Shown: positions 35,318 to 43,475 of the stretch, in pieces | Layout of the letters: every line of letters starts with the position of its first letter | Position numbering within the stretch: position 1 is the stretch's first letter | DNA from: Paenibacillus tengchongensis | GTDB taxonomy: Bacteria; Bacillota; Bacilli; Paenibacillales; Paenibacillaceae | Direction of reading: 5' to 3' | Assembly: GCF_008973665.1 (NCBI RefSeq) | Contig: NZ_WACP01000006.1 | Coordinates: forward strand, 186,001-250,000 | Length of the DNA: 64,000 bases | Notes under the pieces: generated by a model | Database searches by the model: none | Seen by the model: only the letters and a program-made list of their open reading frames with translations | What the model was told of the DNA's origin: nothing | Program-made: the position numbers and the translations under genes

Positions 35318-35575
35318 TCACATGTTATACGATAATAAATAGCTCTTATTATCTTCCGTACTCAGAATTCCGATGACCACATTGTTATAGCTGAGATCAA
35401 ATACATCAATACCAGTGATTTAAGCATTGGTTTGAATATGGCGAATGGTGTAATAGCCCTTGGTTGCGGCAAGAGGTACGAGACTCGCTGTTTCTTCATC
35501 AGTAATACCCGCGATTTTCTTTGAGGATGAGGTTGCGTAATCTGAGGGTAACGGCAGTTCACACCCCGTTTATTT
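35318..35575 (-). pseudogene. Gene remnant with an in-frame stop
   Basis: A minus-strand frame reads protein-like sequence (SSKKIAGITDEETASLVPLA, KGYYTIRHIQTNA, a TAA stop, then ITGIDVFDLSYNNVVIGILS and a regular end). The start is missing. The last 70 bases resemble DNA at about 38075-38146 beside the OLD-like gene. The family is not recognised. The remainder of 35063-35640 shows no gene. Confidence 0.45.
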
Positions 35576-35640
35576 ACATAATTTTCTTCACGATCAATTA
35601 TACGCCTTCCATCAAGAATGTTCTCGACTCAAAAAAAGAA

Positions 35641-35677
35641 AAACGGCGCAGTCGCCCACAATCAGGCCCGCGCCGTC
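35641..35677 (-). terminator. Terminator of the GH5 cellulase gene
   Basis: On the minus strand ACGGCGC...GCGCCGT is followed by TTTTTC, 13 bases after the stop at 35690. Confidence 0.75.
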
Positions 35678-35689
35678 TTACTAATTATC

Positions 35690-36907
35690 TTATTGCATGC
35701 CCTGCATAATCGCATTAATAATGCCCTGCTGAGTTACGGTATTGTTCGATCGATTGAACAGACCGAAGCCATGCTGGCCGTTGTAGCCATTATCCCAATA
35801 AATCGGCACGGCTTTGTATTTCTTGGATGCTGCCGCAACCGCTTTGGCAAAAGCTGCACGATACACGTTGCTCGTGGAATCATACGCTGTTTTGTCAATG
35901 GAACCGAACTCACCGATCACTACCGGATAGCCTTGAGTGACGAACTTGTTGTACATCATCTGCAGCTGCGAATTCAGGTAATCCTCTTGACCCCAGGTCG
36001 ACTTCTTCGCTGGGTTCGTGGCCGAAGCCCCCCACTGCGTAATCGTGCCCGACTCCTCACCCGCAAAATCCCAAGGGGAATAGTAGTGCGCGGAGATCAT
36101 GATTCTTTTCTCAGAGCTAGGGATGGTTGAGGACCGGTACGTATCCGTGGGCAGAACAAAACCGTAATTACCGGCGGTATAGTCGATATTCGTATTCCAG
36201 CCCGGAATCAGCAGCCATCTGGCACTATTGTTGCCGCTGGTCTGTCTGACCGTATCCACGAAGATTTGGTTATACGCATTTAGGTTGGCGTAGTAAGCCG
36301 AATTCGGATTGCCGTAAGTACCGTCGAACACCTCGTTCATTGATTCAAAAATAAGCCGTTCATCATAGCCCACAAACTTGTTGGCAATTTGCTCCCACAC
36401 CTTCTTATACTTCTCTTTGATGACCGTCTGATTGCTGCTGTTCACCAGCAGCCAGCCGCCTTGAACGGTATTGTACCCGTCCCCGTGAACGTTAATGACC
36501 ACATACAGGCCCTCGTTGTAGGCATAGTCTACTACCGTCTTCACACGATCCAGCCATGCCGAATTAATCGTATAAGAGGGAGCGCTTCCAATAAGATTCA
36601 AGTAGGAGACGGGGATACGAATGGTTTTGAAGCCTGCTGCCTTCACCTTCTTGATCAGCTCTGCAGTGATAACGGGATTGCCCCAAGCCGTCTCGCTCGG
36701 TGTACCATTGATGGATGCCTCCAGCTGATTGCCTAAATTCCATCCGGCGCCCATTTCGCCGACAATTTGCGTAGCCGTAAGCGATCTGAAATCCGATGTA
36801 ATCGGTGTTGCCGCAGAAGCCCGGTCACCCCATCCGGTCAAGGCTACCGAAGCTAGCAGTACAAGCGCCAGACTGTACACTCCGCATTTTTTTAATTTAG
36901 CCAGCAT
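35690..36907 (-). CDS. Secreted GH5 cellulase (endo-beta-1,4-glucanase)
   Basis: A 405-residue secreted protein. The signal peptide (about 1-33) ends in RASA. The GH5 (beta/alpha)8 domain has MGAGWNLGNQLEAS, VVINVHGDGYN, the acid/base Glu in LIFESMNEVFDG, and the nucleophile Glu in PVVIGEFGSID. No carbohydrate-binding module follows. GGAGG lies 7 bases before the ATG at 36907, and a near-perfect cre site is just upstream. It acts outside the cell on cellulose or mixed-linked glucans, complementing XynD. Confidence 0.92.
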   Translation of the reverse strand: MLAKLKKCGVYSLALVLLASVALTGWGDRASAATPITSDFRSLTATQIVGEMGAGWNLGNQLEASINGTPSETAWGNPVITAELIKKVKAAGFKTIRIPVSYLNLIGSAPSYTINSAWLDRVKTVVDYAYNEGLYVVINVHGDGYNTVQGGWLLVNSSNQTVIKEKYKKVWEQIANKFVGYDERLIFESMNEVFDGTYGNPNSAYYANLNAYNQIFVDTVRQTSGNNSARWLLIPGWNTNIDYTAGNYGFVLPTDTYRSSTIPSSEKRIMISAHYYSPWDFAGEESGTITQWGASATNPAKKSTWGQEDYLNSQLQMMYNKFVTQGYPVVIGEFGSIDKTAYDSTSNVYRAAFAKAVAAASKKYKAVPIYWDNGYNGQHGFGLFNRSNNTVTQQGIINAIMQGMQ

Positions 36908-36942
36908 GTCAAAACCTCCGTTAATATTGTAATTGCACTTCA

Positions 36943-36956
36943 AGAAAACGGTTACA
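36943..36956. promoter_or_regulatory. CcpA cre-like site upstream of the GH5 gene
   Basis: AGAAAACGGTTACA matches TGWAANCGNTNWCA at 13 of 14 positions, 36 bases before the start codon. Confidence 0.65.
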
Positions 36957-37175
36957 AAATATCAAACTATATAGATGTATGAAGAGCCGAATGCCCTCCT
37001 TTCCGTATCATCTAATCCACAAAAGGAATTATCCGTTTGTTACCATCAGAATAACATATTTATGGAAAATATAGTATGAAAGAGTTTGAGAATCTGATGA
37101 CAATTAGGAGAAGCGTACCCCGTTAACTCTGAGCAGATCACTGTTAGTGAAATGCAATTTAACACTCACACTTCC

Positions 37176-37829
37176 CTACTCGTTAGTGGCCATTGGTCTC
37201 CGGCCTCTTATGCCCAGCAGGATGATAGCAACATAGATTAGGATGGCAATCGAATCTATCAACGTATCCGCAAGTGCCGAAGCATCATAATATGCCGTAA
37301 CGCCGAGAATGACCATCAGACGGACAAGCAAAAGTATCACAATCGTCCATGCAGCAGACCGGAGCTTCGATTGCTCCCTTTGAAATGACAGGATCATGAA
37401 TACAATACCGAAGACCAGATTCTCTGCGGTGATAATGTGCCAGACATATCTGAATATGATCTGTGTGTCCAGGTGTATATCAGTTACAGCAAGCACCGGC
37501 AGTACAACGGATTGCCCGTTCCAAGCGTGCGTTACGGCAAACAATATCGCAAGCACGCCAGCCATCTCAGCGACCTCCCGTAGATAATCGGGGTCTACCC
37601 TCTCCATTCTGTGGAACTGAAACCTCCCTTTGATTTCTTCCAGCGAAAAATCCGCGTACTGCATGATTTGAACATTCATCAATTCGACGAGATCAGCCTT
37701 CGAGTACCTGCGGTACGCATTGTGTTCCCGGGACGGCGATACGATTCCAATACGGTCATAGTACCGAAGCGTATCCTTCGGAATACCAAGCAACTGTGAA
37801 GCCTCTTTGATCGAGTATTGTTTTTCCAT
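37176..37829 (-). CDS. MerR regulator fused to a four-helix membrane domain
   Basis: A 217-residue chimera. Residues 1-75 form a MerR winged helix (YSIKEASQLLGIPKDTLRYYDRIGI, YRRYSKADLVELMNVQIM, FSLEEIKGRF). In place of the usual dimerisation coiled coil, the chain passes at about residue 90 (REVAEM-AGVLAILFAVTHAW) into four hydrophobic helices ending in GIRGRRP. This could be a membrane-anchored regulator or an in-frame deletion that joined two genes. There is no ribosome binding site, and the promoter places transcription start at the ATG (leaderless). Confidence 0.75.
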   Translation of the reverse strand: MEKQYSIKEASQLLGIPKDTLRYYDRIGIVSPSREHNAYRRYSKADLVELMNVQIMQYADFSLEEIKGRFQFHRMERVDPDYLREVAEMAGVLAILFAVTHAWNGQSVVLPVLAVTDIHLDTQIIFRYVWHIITAENLVFGIVFMILSFQREQSKLRSAAWTIVILLLVRLMVILGVTAYYDASALADTLIDSIAILIYVAIILLGIRGRRPMATNE

Positions 37830-37835
37830 GCATTT

Positions 37836-37866
37836 ACCATAACATTGGAGTAAAGTCCAATGTCAA
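37836..37866 (-). promoter_or_regulatory. MerR-type promoter with 19-bp spacer and perfect dyad
   Basis: Minus strand TTGACA (37861-37866) and TATGGT (37836-37841) are separated by 19 bases. The dyad ACATTGGA-N6-TCCAATGT (37842-37863) fills the spacer. This is the textbook MerR activator arrangement. The predicted transcription start is within one or two bases of the ATG at 37829. Confidence 0.8.
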
Positions 37867-38074
37867 TGGGTTTTTATTATTATTTATTCAAGAGTCTAAA
37901 AATCGCTTGTTCTTTGGTCCAATGGATGCTGATAGCATAAAAAAGCTCCCGCAAAATCAGCAGAAGCTTCAGCAATCCATGTATGAAACAAGTATCCTTA
38001 CAAGAGCCGTTAGGTACAATAAGAGTGGCTTAACAGACAAGATAGCACCGCTTCACAAGAATTAGGTAATACTT

Positions 38075-38146
38075 ATCATACAAAAACAAGAAAATCATAC
38101 TATCTTCTGTATTTAGAATTCCCTTTAGCATTATTGTAGCTAGATT
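38075..38146. other. Decayed sequence similar to the remnant at 35318-35390
   Basis: Minus-strand bases after the OLD-like gene stop share GGAATTCT-A-TAC-GAAGAT and flanking matches with the tail of the remnant near 35340-35390, roughly 70 percent by eye. No frame stays open. The rest of 37867-38139 shows nothing else. Confidence 0.35.
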
Positions 38147-39915
38147 ATTGATCTAAACTGATCAAGTCTATTTAACAAATTACAAAGATCATTGGGAAAA
38201 TCATGCTCAGTAAATTCATCAATGATCTTAAAATCAGTCAAACTAATAGTATACTCACTTTGAAGTTCTGCTTTTAACATTTTCAATACTTCTTTTCCTG
38301 GAACTATCATCATTCTAGTATCAATATTTTTCCACTTATCCTCGAATATCTCCATTGATTGTTTGTTTATTGTTGCTTGATCTAAGCGTGAGTTTCTCAA
38401 GTATTCTGCTCTTTTAGCTAAATACTGAGATTGAACGTCTATTTTTATTGATGAGGTAATATCGTCTAAAATCTGCGACACTGATCTTAATTGCGCTAGT
38501 TCATTTCCAGTTCTTTTCTCTCGCTCACGAATAGCCTTCCTTATTGCTTTATCTAAGACTTTAGGAATTAACAAATAATTTTCAATTTCCTTTCTCTCAT
38601 GTATATGAGAAAACACTAAATGTTTGTTTAATTCTAAGTTAATATTGTTTATTTCTTCATCACACCTAAAATCTTTATCGAAGACCGCTCCAATATGTAA
38701 TGAAGAATTAAGTGTTTCTTTGAATCCCCAAGCAAATGATCTTATAGTTTCCCAATATGAAAATCCACCACATTCGAATGCAGTTAAATCATTTCCTGTT
38801 GATAATTCATTAAGTCCTAATTGCTTAGCGAACCTTCTGAGTATTTTGTAATCACTTAACCCCTCTACGAACAATAATCTTCCGGTTCGAGCTAAGTGTG
38901 TTAATGTAATATTTTGAATTGAACCAACAGCATCCATGGCTTTTTGAATATCTTCAATGTCCTTAAGTCTTTGAGCAGATCGCATTTTTTTATTAATCAA
39001 TAGAATCTCTGACGCATCCGCTTCACCCATTATTTCAGTAGAATGAGAAGCTATTATTATGTCAGGGCCACTATCTCTAAGTATCCCTAACAATTGTCTC
39101 TGTACATCAGGATGCAGATACACTTCTGGTTCATCAACAACTATTATAGAAGCATCTTTACTTCGTGATATATGAGTTAGTAGTTGGCACCATATCTGAA
39201 ATCCAAAGCCTGACCAGTATAGCTCACGTGCGATACGATCTTCATTACAGAACATTACAAGGTCAGATGACATCATATCTGTTTTTCTCGGTGGTTCTAT
39301 CGTCATTCCAGGCCATGTTTTACTAACTAATTTTGAAAACTCTTCGAATCCCTGAGGATAATACCTCCAATAATTCCGGAAATGTCTTGAAGCTCTATGA
39401 GTGGTTAATCCTTTTCTAACAGTTTCTTCAGAAATAACTTGTTCATTTTGTTCAATTGGCCCTAAAACAGGAACAATTTCTAATGAAATCGGAAATTCTT
39501 CTTTAAACTGCTTTGGGGTAGTCACTTTTTTTCCACTTGTTACAGTCAATAAGTAACAACCTCCTGTCAATGGAAAGTATAATATGAGTCGATTGCCATT
39601 AGATAAACGAAAATTAATTGATGACTCAATTTCAGCGTAATCTGTATGCACATTTTCAAGTGACATCGGTAATGCTTCCTCTGAAATTTGATATCCCATC
39701 TGTTCACCATCAGAAGTGCTTACAATAGATGCTTTCTTGGATAGAGCTTGTCTTATTCCAATAGCTAAAGCACGAAATGCACTTATTATAGTTGATTTAC
39801 CACTGTTATTAGGGCCAACCAATATATTCATACGTTGTATTTTTACAGAATAATATTTAAGGGCTTTAAAATTTTTGAATTCAATTGAAGTGATGTTCTC
39901 TTTATTGTTTTGCAT
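38140..39915 (-). CDS. OLD-like AAA ATPase with TOPRIM nuclease domain
   Basis: A 591-residue protein. The ABC/SMC-type ATPase part (about 1-320) has Walker A GPNNSGKST, Walker B IIVVDEPEVYLHP and switch IIIASHSTEI. The C-terminal part (about 345-591) has TOPRIM features: LLFVEGLSDYKIL (Glu), a DKDF acidic pair and HERKEIENYLL. This is the OLD nuclease layout; a fused PARIS-like (AAA15 plus DUF4435) reading is also possible. OLD proteins restrict phages. Composition is clearly AT-richer than the flanks, suggesting transfer. AAAGGA precedes the ATG. Confidence 0.82.
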   Translation of the reverse strand: MQNNKENITSIEFKNFKALKYYSVKIQRMNILVGPNNSGKSTIISAFRALAIGIRQALSKKASIVSTSDGEQMGYQISEEALPMSLENVHTDYAEIESSINFRLSNGNRLILYFPLTGGCYLLTVTSGKKVTTPKQFKEEFPISLEIVPVLGPIEQNEQVISEETVRKGLTTHRASRHFRNYWRYYPQGFEEFSKLVSKTWPGMTIEPPRKTDMMSSDLVMFCNEDRIARELYWSGFGFQIWCQLLTHISRSKDASIIVVDEPEVYLHPDVQRQLLGILRDSGPDIIIASHSTEIMGEADASEILLINKKMRSAQRLKDIEDIQKAMDAVGSIQNITLTHLARTGRLLFVEGLSDYKILRRFAKQLGLNELSTGNDLTAFECGGFSYWETIRSFAWGFKETLNSSLHIGAVFDKDFRCDEEINNINLELNKHLVFSHIHERKEIENYLLIPKVLDKAIRKAIREREKRTGNELAQLRSVSQILDDITSSIKIDVQSQYLAKRAEYLRNSRLDQATINKQSMEIFEDKWKNIDTRMMIVPGKEVLKMLKAELQSEYTISLTDFKIIDEFTEHDFPNDLCNLLNRLDQFRSII

Positions 39916-39999
39916 ACTGTATTTCCTTTCATGCGTAGTTTCTTTGAAGACCCGATAAAAGAGCAGCTTTCCAAAAGTGTAAAGAACATAAACTCATAA

Positions 40000-40851
40000 T
40001 TACTTTCGTAGTAGTTTAATATATTTATCTAAGAGTAATTTGGTCATCCTATCCTCCTTTAACTCAAACAAATCTCCAACCTTTTGAATAAACCGATGTT
40101 CAGTAATTAAATTAGCATATACGAATTCACCAACCACGCTAAACACGTCTAATAAGTAAATTAATATGAATGCATCATATTTTGCTTCTTCAATATCAGT
40201 AAGATGGATTGAAAAATCATCATCATCGAGTCTTACAAACTTAGTAAAGCTATCTGAAGACATGTGCACACCGGTACTCAATTCACCATACAAATTTCCG
40301 ATTAAAGGATATATTTTCTTTAAGTTCTTTATACACGCTGTAGGCTTTATATCTGTACATATTTGTATCGAATTGTGTACAGTAAAGATCCAAGCTAATT
40401 GCTCAAGAATAATTCGTAGCATTGATACAGCCTCAAAATGCATGTAACTTTTGATTAAAATCGACGCCGACTTAAAAGTATTTTGTAGACGGACTAAAGA
40501 TGCACTGCACATAAAAAGATTAAAGTCATCAGGTTTATTCTTTATAGACATAATATAATCAAGATTATCTATGAAAGTTTCCTTTATCATGTTCAATGCA
40601 CTTGTAATTAAAATCACATCTTCATCTTGATTTACTAGATTCCAATTCGAGCTATATTTTTTATATGTATAATCCATTTTTATTCCTAAGTTGTAAGCCT
40701 TGGCTGCTGCAAAAACGTATTTTCTAAAAGTTTCATTAGAATTTGAAGGCACGCCAATAGTGAACATATGGTCCCCTATTAACTCTAAATCATCAAAACC
40801 ATACCTCATTTTGAACAAGTTATCTTCATCGTCTCCCCACCAAGCAACCAT
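40000..40851 (-). CDS. Unknown helical protein next to the OLD-like gene
   Basis: A 283-residue soluble protein, AT-rich like its neighbour, with GGAGG before the ATG. The middle region (LVRLQNTFKSASILIKSY, then MHFEAVSMLRIILEQLAWIF) resembles the helical core of DUF5677/HEPN-like proteins in which an Arg and a Glu face each other. That resemblance is weak and no HEPN RX4-6H motif is seen. It lies 84 bases upstream of the OLD-like gene on the same strand, so both may form one operon. Function is not recognised. Confidence 0.65.
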   Translation of the reverse strand: MVAWWGDDEDNLFKMRYGFDDLELIGDHMFTIGVPSNSNETFRKYVFAAAKAYNLGIKMDYTYKKYSSNWNLVNQDEDVILITSALNMIKETFIDNLDYIMSIKNKPDDFNLFMCSASLVRLQNTFKSASILIKSYMHFEAVSMLRIILEQLAWIFTVHNSIQICTDIKPTACIKNLKKIYPLIGNLYGELSTGVHMSSDSFTKFVRLDDDDFSIHLTDIEEAKYDAFILIYLLDVFSVVGEFVYANLITEHRFIQKVGDLFELKEDRMTKLLLDKYIKLLRK

Positions 40852-40994
40852 CTTAGAGGACCTCCTTAGTAATTATTTCATCTAAATAATTCACAGCATA
40901 TCGTAGAGGTTACTGATAATTTCTCACAATCGATGTTCTTTGAACATGGTAAAAGTATGGCGACCGAAAAGTCACGTGCTCAAAATCAATGAGT

Positions 40995-41780
40995 TCAAGT
41001 CACTATAAGTCCCTTCCGTTTACTTTTTGCAAATAAAACCATTGAAATAAGTTGTACTCCTAAAGAAAAAATTGCAAATTTTATATTTAGCAACCACAGT
41101 ATTGGACATGTAATGATGGCGATACTTAATCCCCATCTGTATGCCCCTCTAATCCCTAAACTTCCGTCCAACAAGGACGATATTATTACGAAAATTAGCG
41201 TAAGGCTGAATACCATAGTTAGAAATGCTATAACCCAAGAGATACTACCGATAATCTCTTCTTCTTGAAGGGAATTGAGTAAGAATACAGATGCTAGTAA
41301 CACTGTTCCAAACAATAAAAGTATCGGCTTTAATGGTCTAAACAACCGAGAAATGGTCTCAACCATATCACCTGAAATATCTAGTTTCATTAATTTGTCT
41401 TTTTCCTTTTCAAGCTTGTTGGACTCTACTTTGATAAAGGTCATTAAGGTCCTTAATAACAAAACATCTGGCCGTTCGTAGTAATCACGAATCACAGTAC
41501 GAATGTCCGGTGTAAAATAAGCACTCGCCTCACCCAGTTTGGTGTATAAATACTGAATTGCTACGGGATCGCCTAGTCGATTGATTGCTTGGGCCGCTGC
41601 GGCTTCAACGACGGAATACAGATCCATTTTCTTTTGAACCAGTGCCAATTTATTCTTCTGGTCCGCATTTAACAGTAGTTTAAACTCTTTGTACAACCAG
41701 ACCAGAGCCGTACTGACAATAGTAATTACTAAAGACCAGCCCGGATTGGTTTTAAAATACTCAAAAATCTGCTCCAGCAT
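40995..41780 (-). CDS. Membrane protein of unknown function in the AT-rich island
   Basis: A 261-residue protein. One helix near the N-terminus (about 13-33) is followed by a charged, probably coiled cytosolic segment (about 35-145) and four C-terminal helices in two hairpins (about 150-250). The ATG at 41780 follows GAGGTG by nine bases. It precedes the unknown helical protein and the OLD-like ATPase on the same strand, with a 143-base gap. A membrane effector or sensor in a defence cassette is conceivable, but nothing in the sequence proves this. Confidence 0.65.
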   Translation of the reverse strand: MLEQIFEYFKTNPGWSLVITIVSTALVWLYKEFKLLLNADQKNKLALVQKKMDLYSVVEAAAAQAINRLGDPVAIQYLYTKLGEASAYFTPDIRTVIRDYYERPDVLLLRTLMTFIKVESNKLEKEKDKLMKLDISGDMVETISRLFRPLKPILLLFGTVLLASVFLLNSLQEEEIIGSISWVIAFLTMVFSLTLIFVIISSLLDGSLGIRGAYRWGLSIAIITCPILWLLNIKFAIFSLGVQLISMVLFAKSKRKGLIVT

Positions 41781-41963
41781 TCGCGTATACACCTCTTACA
41801 TTTCTACTTTCTGATGAATCACTTTTCAGTAATTTTTCGACACACAAGTTACACCATTCTCAATATTTCTACAAAATCTATATTTTTCCTTCTCCCAATT
41901 TAGATAGACAAATTTACTCCAAAACAAAAAACCGAAGCGTATTACCGCTCGGCTTGTTTAATC

Positions 41964-42245
41964 TTATATTTCTCCTTCCTCCGCCCCCATTACCTCAATC
42001 ATCATCTTTACCCCCAGCCGGAAACCCTCGGTATACGCGGCAGCAGAATACATGGAGGTCGTCTGGCCCATTAAATCAAGTAACCGTTCAAGCTCATCAT
42101 ATTCATGCGGCGGTAGCTTCTTGTGGTAGTTCTCAATTAATATTGATATTTTGCGGTTAATCTCCTGGTATTCGGAATTTTTCGGATGAATATTCTCGTC
42201 AGGCCTGATATTTCCATAAAATAAGTCTTCCAAAACTCTACTCAT
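41964..42245 (-). CDS. DUF6809-like small protein
   Basis: A 93-residue protein starting MSRVLEDLFYGNIRP, with DELERLLDLMGQTTSMYSA and a C-terminal AYTEGFRLGVKMMIEVM. This is the pattern of small Paenibacillaceae/Clostridia proteins (DUF6809) found near XRE regulators. AGGAGGGG precedes the ATG at 42245. It is divergent from the XRE gene, and the shared promoter region has two operator-like dyads. Role unknown. Confidence 0.7.
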   Translation of the reverse strand: MSRVLEDLFYGNIRPDENIHPKNSEYQEINRKISILIENYHKKLPPHEYDELERLLDLMGQTTSMYSAAAYTEGFRLGVKMMIEVMGAEEGEI

Positions 42246-42348
42246 GACTCCCCTCCTTGTATGAAATTGATCAATTATGCAATCGACTCTCCTTATAGCT
42301 TGATTATGCAAAATCAAATGGATTACGGACGCCTGTTTAAGTATAAAT

Positions 42349-42369
42349 TTTATGCGAAAAACGCATAAA
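42349..42369. promoter_or_regulatory. XRE operator-like dyad 1
   Basis: Perfect 8-base arms TTTATGCG and CGCATAAA enclose AAAAA, between the divergent DUF6809-like and XRE genes. Confidence 0.6.
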
Positions 42370-42374
42370 TATCA

Positions 42375-42394
42375 ATATGCATTTTTCGCATAAA
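42375..42394. promoter_or_regulatory. XRE operator-like dyad 2
   Basis: ATATGCA-TTTTT-CGCATAAA repeats the arms of dyad 1 with one mismatch, 5 bases further toward the XRE gene. Confidence 0.55.
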
Positions 42395-42417
42395 GTAAAC
42401 TTGTCACAGGTGATGAC

Positions 42418-42642
42418 ATGTACTCAAGAATCCGCAATCTACGTGAAGACAAAGACCTAACACAGCAGCAAATGGCTGAGCTGTTACATATCAGTCAGAC
42501 TACCTACTCCCGGTACGAGAACGGGAACTTAGATGTGCCGAGCGCTGTATTAATCACTCTGGCAGATTTCCATCAAGTGAGCATCGACTACCTTCTTGGT
42601 CAAACGAATACCCCCAAGCGCTATCCTAGCCAAAAAGGATAA
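42418..42642 (+). CDS. XRE/Cro-type helix-turn-helix regulator
   Basis: A 74-residue single-domain HTH_3 protein (IRNLREDKDLTQQQMAELLHISQTTYSRYENGN, then FHQVSIDYLLGQT). AGGTGA lies upstream. It probably binds the two TTATGCG dyads in front of it and controls itself and the divergent DUF6809-like gene. An inverted repeat AACAAGCTCT/AGAGCTTGTT at 42658-42691 may end the transcript, although the T-tract is poor. Confidence 0.88.
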   Translation: MYSRIRNLREDKDLTQQQMAELLHISQTTYSRYENGNLDVPSAVLITLADFHQVSIDYLLGQTNTPKRYPSQKG

Positions 42643-42848
42643 CAGCGCCACAACAAAAACAAGCTCTAATGGCCACTCCACAGAGCTTGTTCCATATCCA
42701 CGTCAGCTTAAATAGCTGGCTAGTCTTATTTCCCCAAACAAGCGAACCCTACGTTAGCGGCTCATCCCCGATTCTCACCCACAATATCGGGACCTGTCTT
42801 CCAGATCTTCCTCTTGCCATTCAAACTCAAAGACATTCTCCCTGAAGC

Positions 42849-43394
42849 TTACTTTTGGAGCTTAAGTAAAAGAATATCTTTGTGTTCCTCCGAAAGCTGC
42901 AGCAAGGTGAAGCTCCCGTCTTTGATAAGGGAATTAATCAAATTCGCCTCTTGTCTTGCGAGGTTATATAGAGCTTTGTCAATGGTGCCATGAAGCAAGG
43001 CTTCATCGAGCTCATCCGAATCCTTCTGGATGACTTCTCCTGATGGCAACACAACAATGTCTAAGTACAAATCGTCCATCCAAGGCACGTTATCCTCACT
43101 CACACCATTCAATGAACAGATATCAATATACCACTGCACAATCTGCCCTTTCTCGTCAAACATGGTAGTCACTGAATGCTGCTTACCCAAAGGGAATTGT
43201 TGAAGCCATATGTACCCGTCATTTACAAGGCAAATATTTTGGTCAATGTATTTTACGTACAATGGCTCTTTCACTTTGGCTATCTTCAGAAGTGATACGT
43301 AGCCTTTAAAATGATCCGTTTCTAAGTAGGACTGGGCATATTCTCTTTCCAGTACACGTTTCCAATCTGAACGGTCTCCATATTTTCGCTTCAA
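42849..43394 (-). CDS. DUF402 family protein (possible nucleoside phosphatase)
   Basis: A 181-residue protein with the DUF402 pattern: MKRKYGDRSDWKRV opening, then WYIDICSLNGVS and PWMDDLYLDIVVLPSGEV. Characterised relatives (Ntdp-type) hydrolyse nucleoside di- or triphosphates with metal bound by the Asp residues, which are present. The start is a TTG at 43394 with GGGAGAT upstream. It is monocistronic, followed by a GC hairpin region. Confidence 0.8.
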   Translation of the reverse strand: MKRKYGDRSDWKRVLEREYAQSYLETDHFKGYVSLLKIAKVKEPLYVKYIDQNICLVNDGYIWLQQFPLGKQHSVTTMFDEKGQIVQWYIDICSLNGVSEDNVPWMDDLYLDIVVLPSGEVIQKDSDELDEALLHGTIDKALYNLARQEANLINSLIKDGSFTLLQLSEEHKDILLLKLQK

Positions 43395-43439
43395 GTGTAC
43401 ATCTCCCTTTGCCTATGAGATTGGCCTGCCTATGTAATC

Positions 43440-43467
43440 AAGCACCTGCCACATAGGGCGGGTGCTT
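43440..43467 (-). terminator. Hairpin between AraC-GyrI gene and DUF402 gene
   Basis: AAGCACC-GCC...GGC-GGTGCTT stem with one mismatch, immediately after the stop of the AraC-type gene at 43476. The T-tract is short. Confidence 0.5.
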
Positions 43468-43475
43468 ATTCATGC

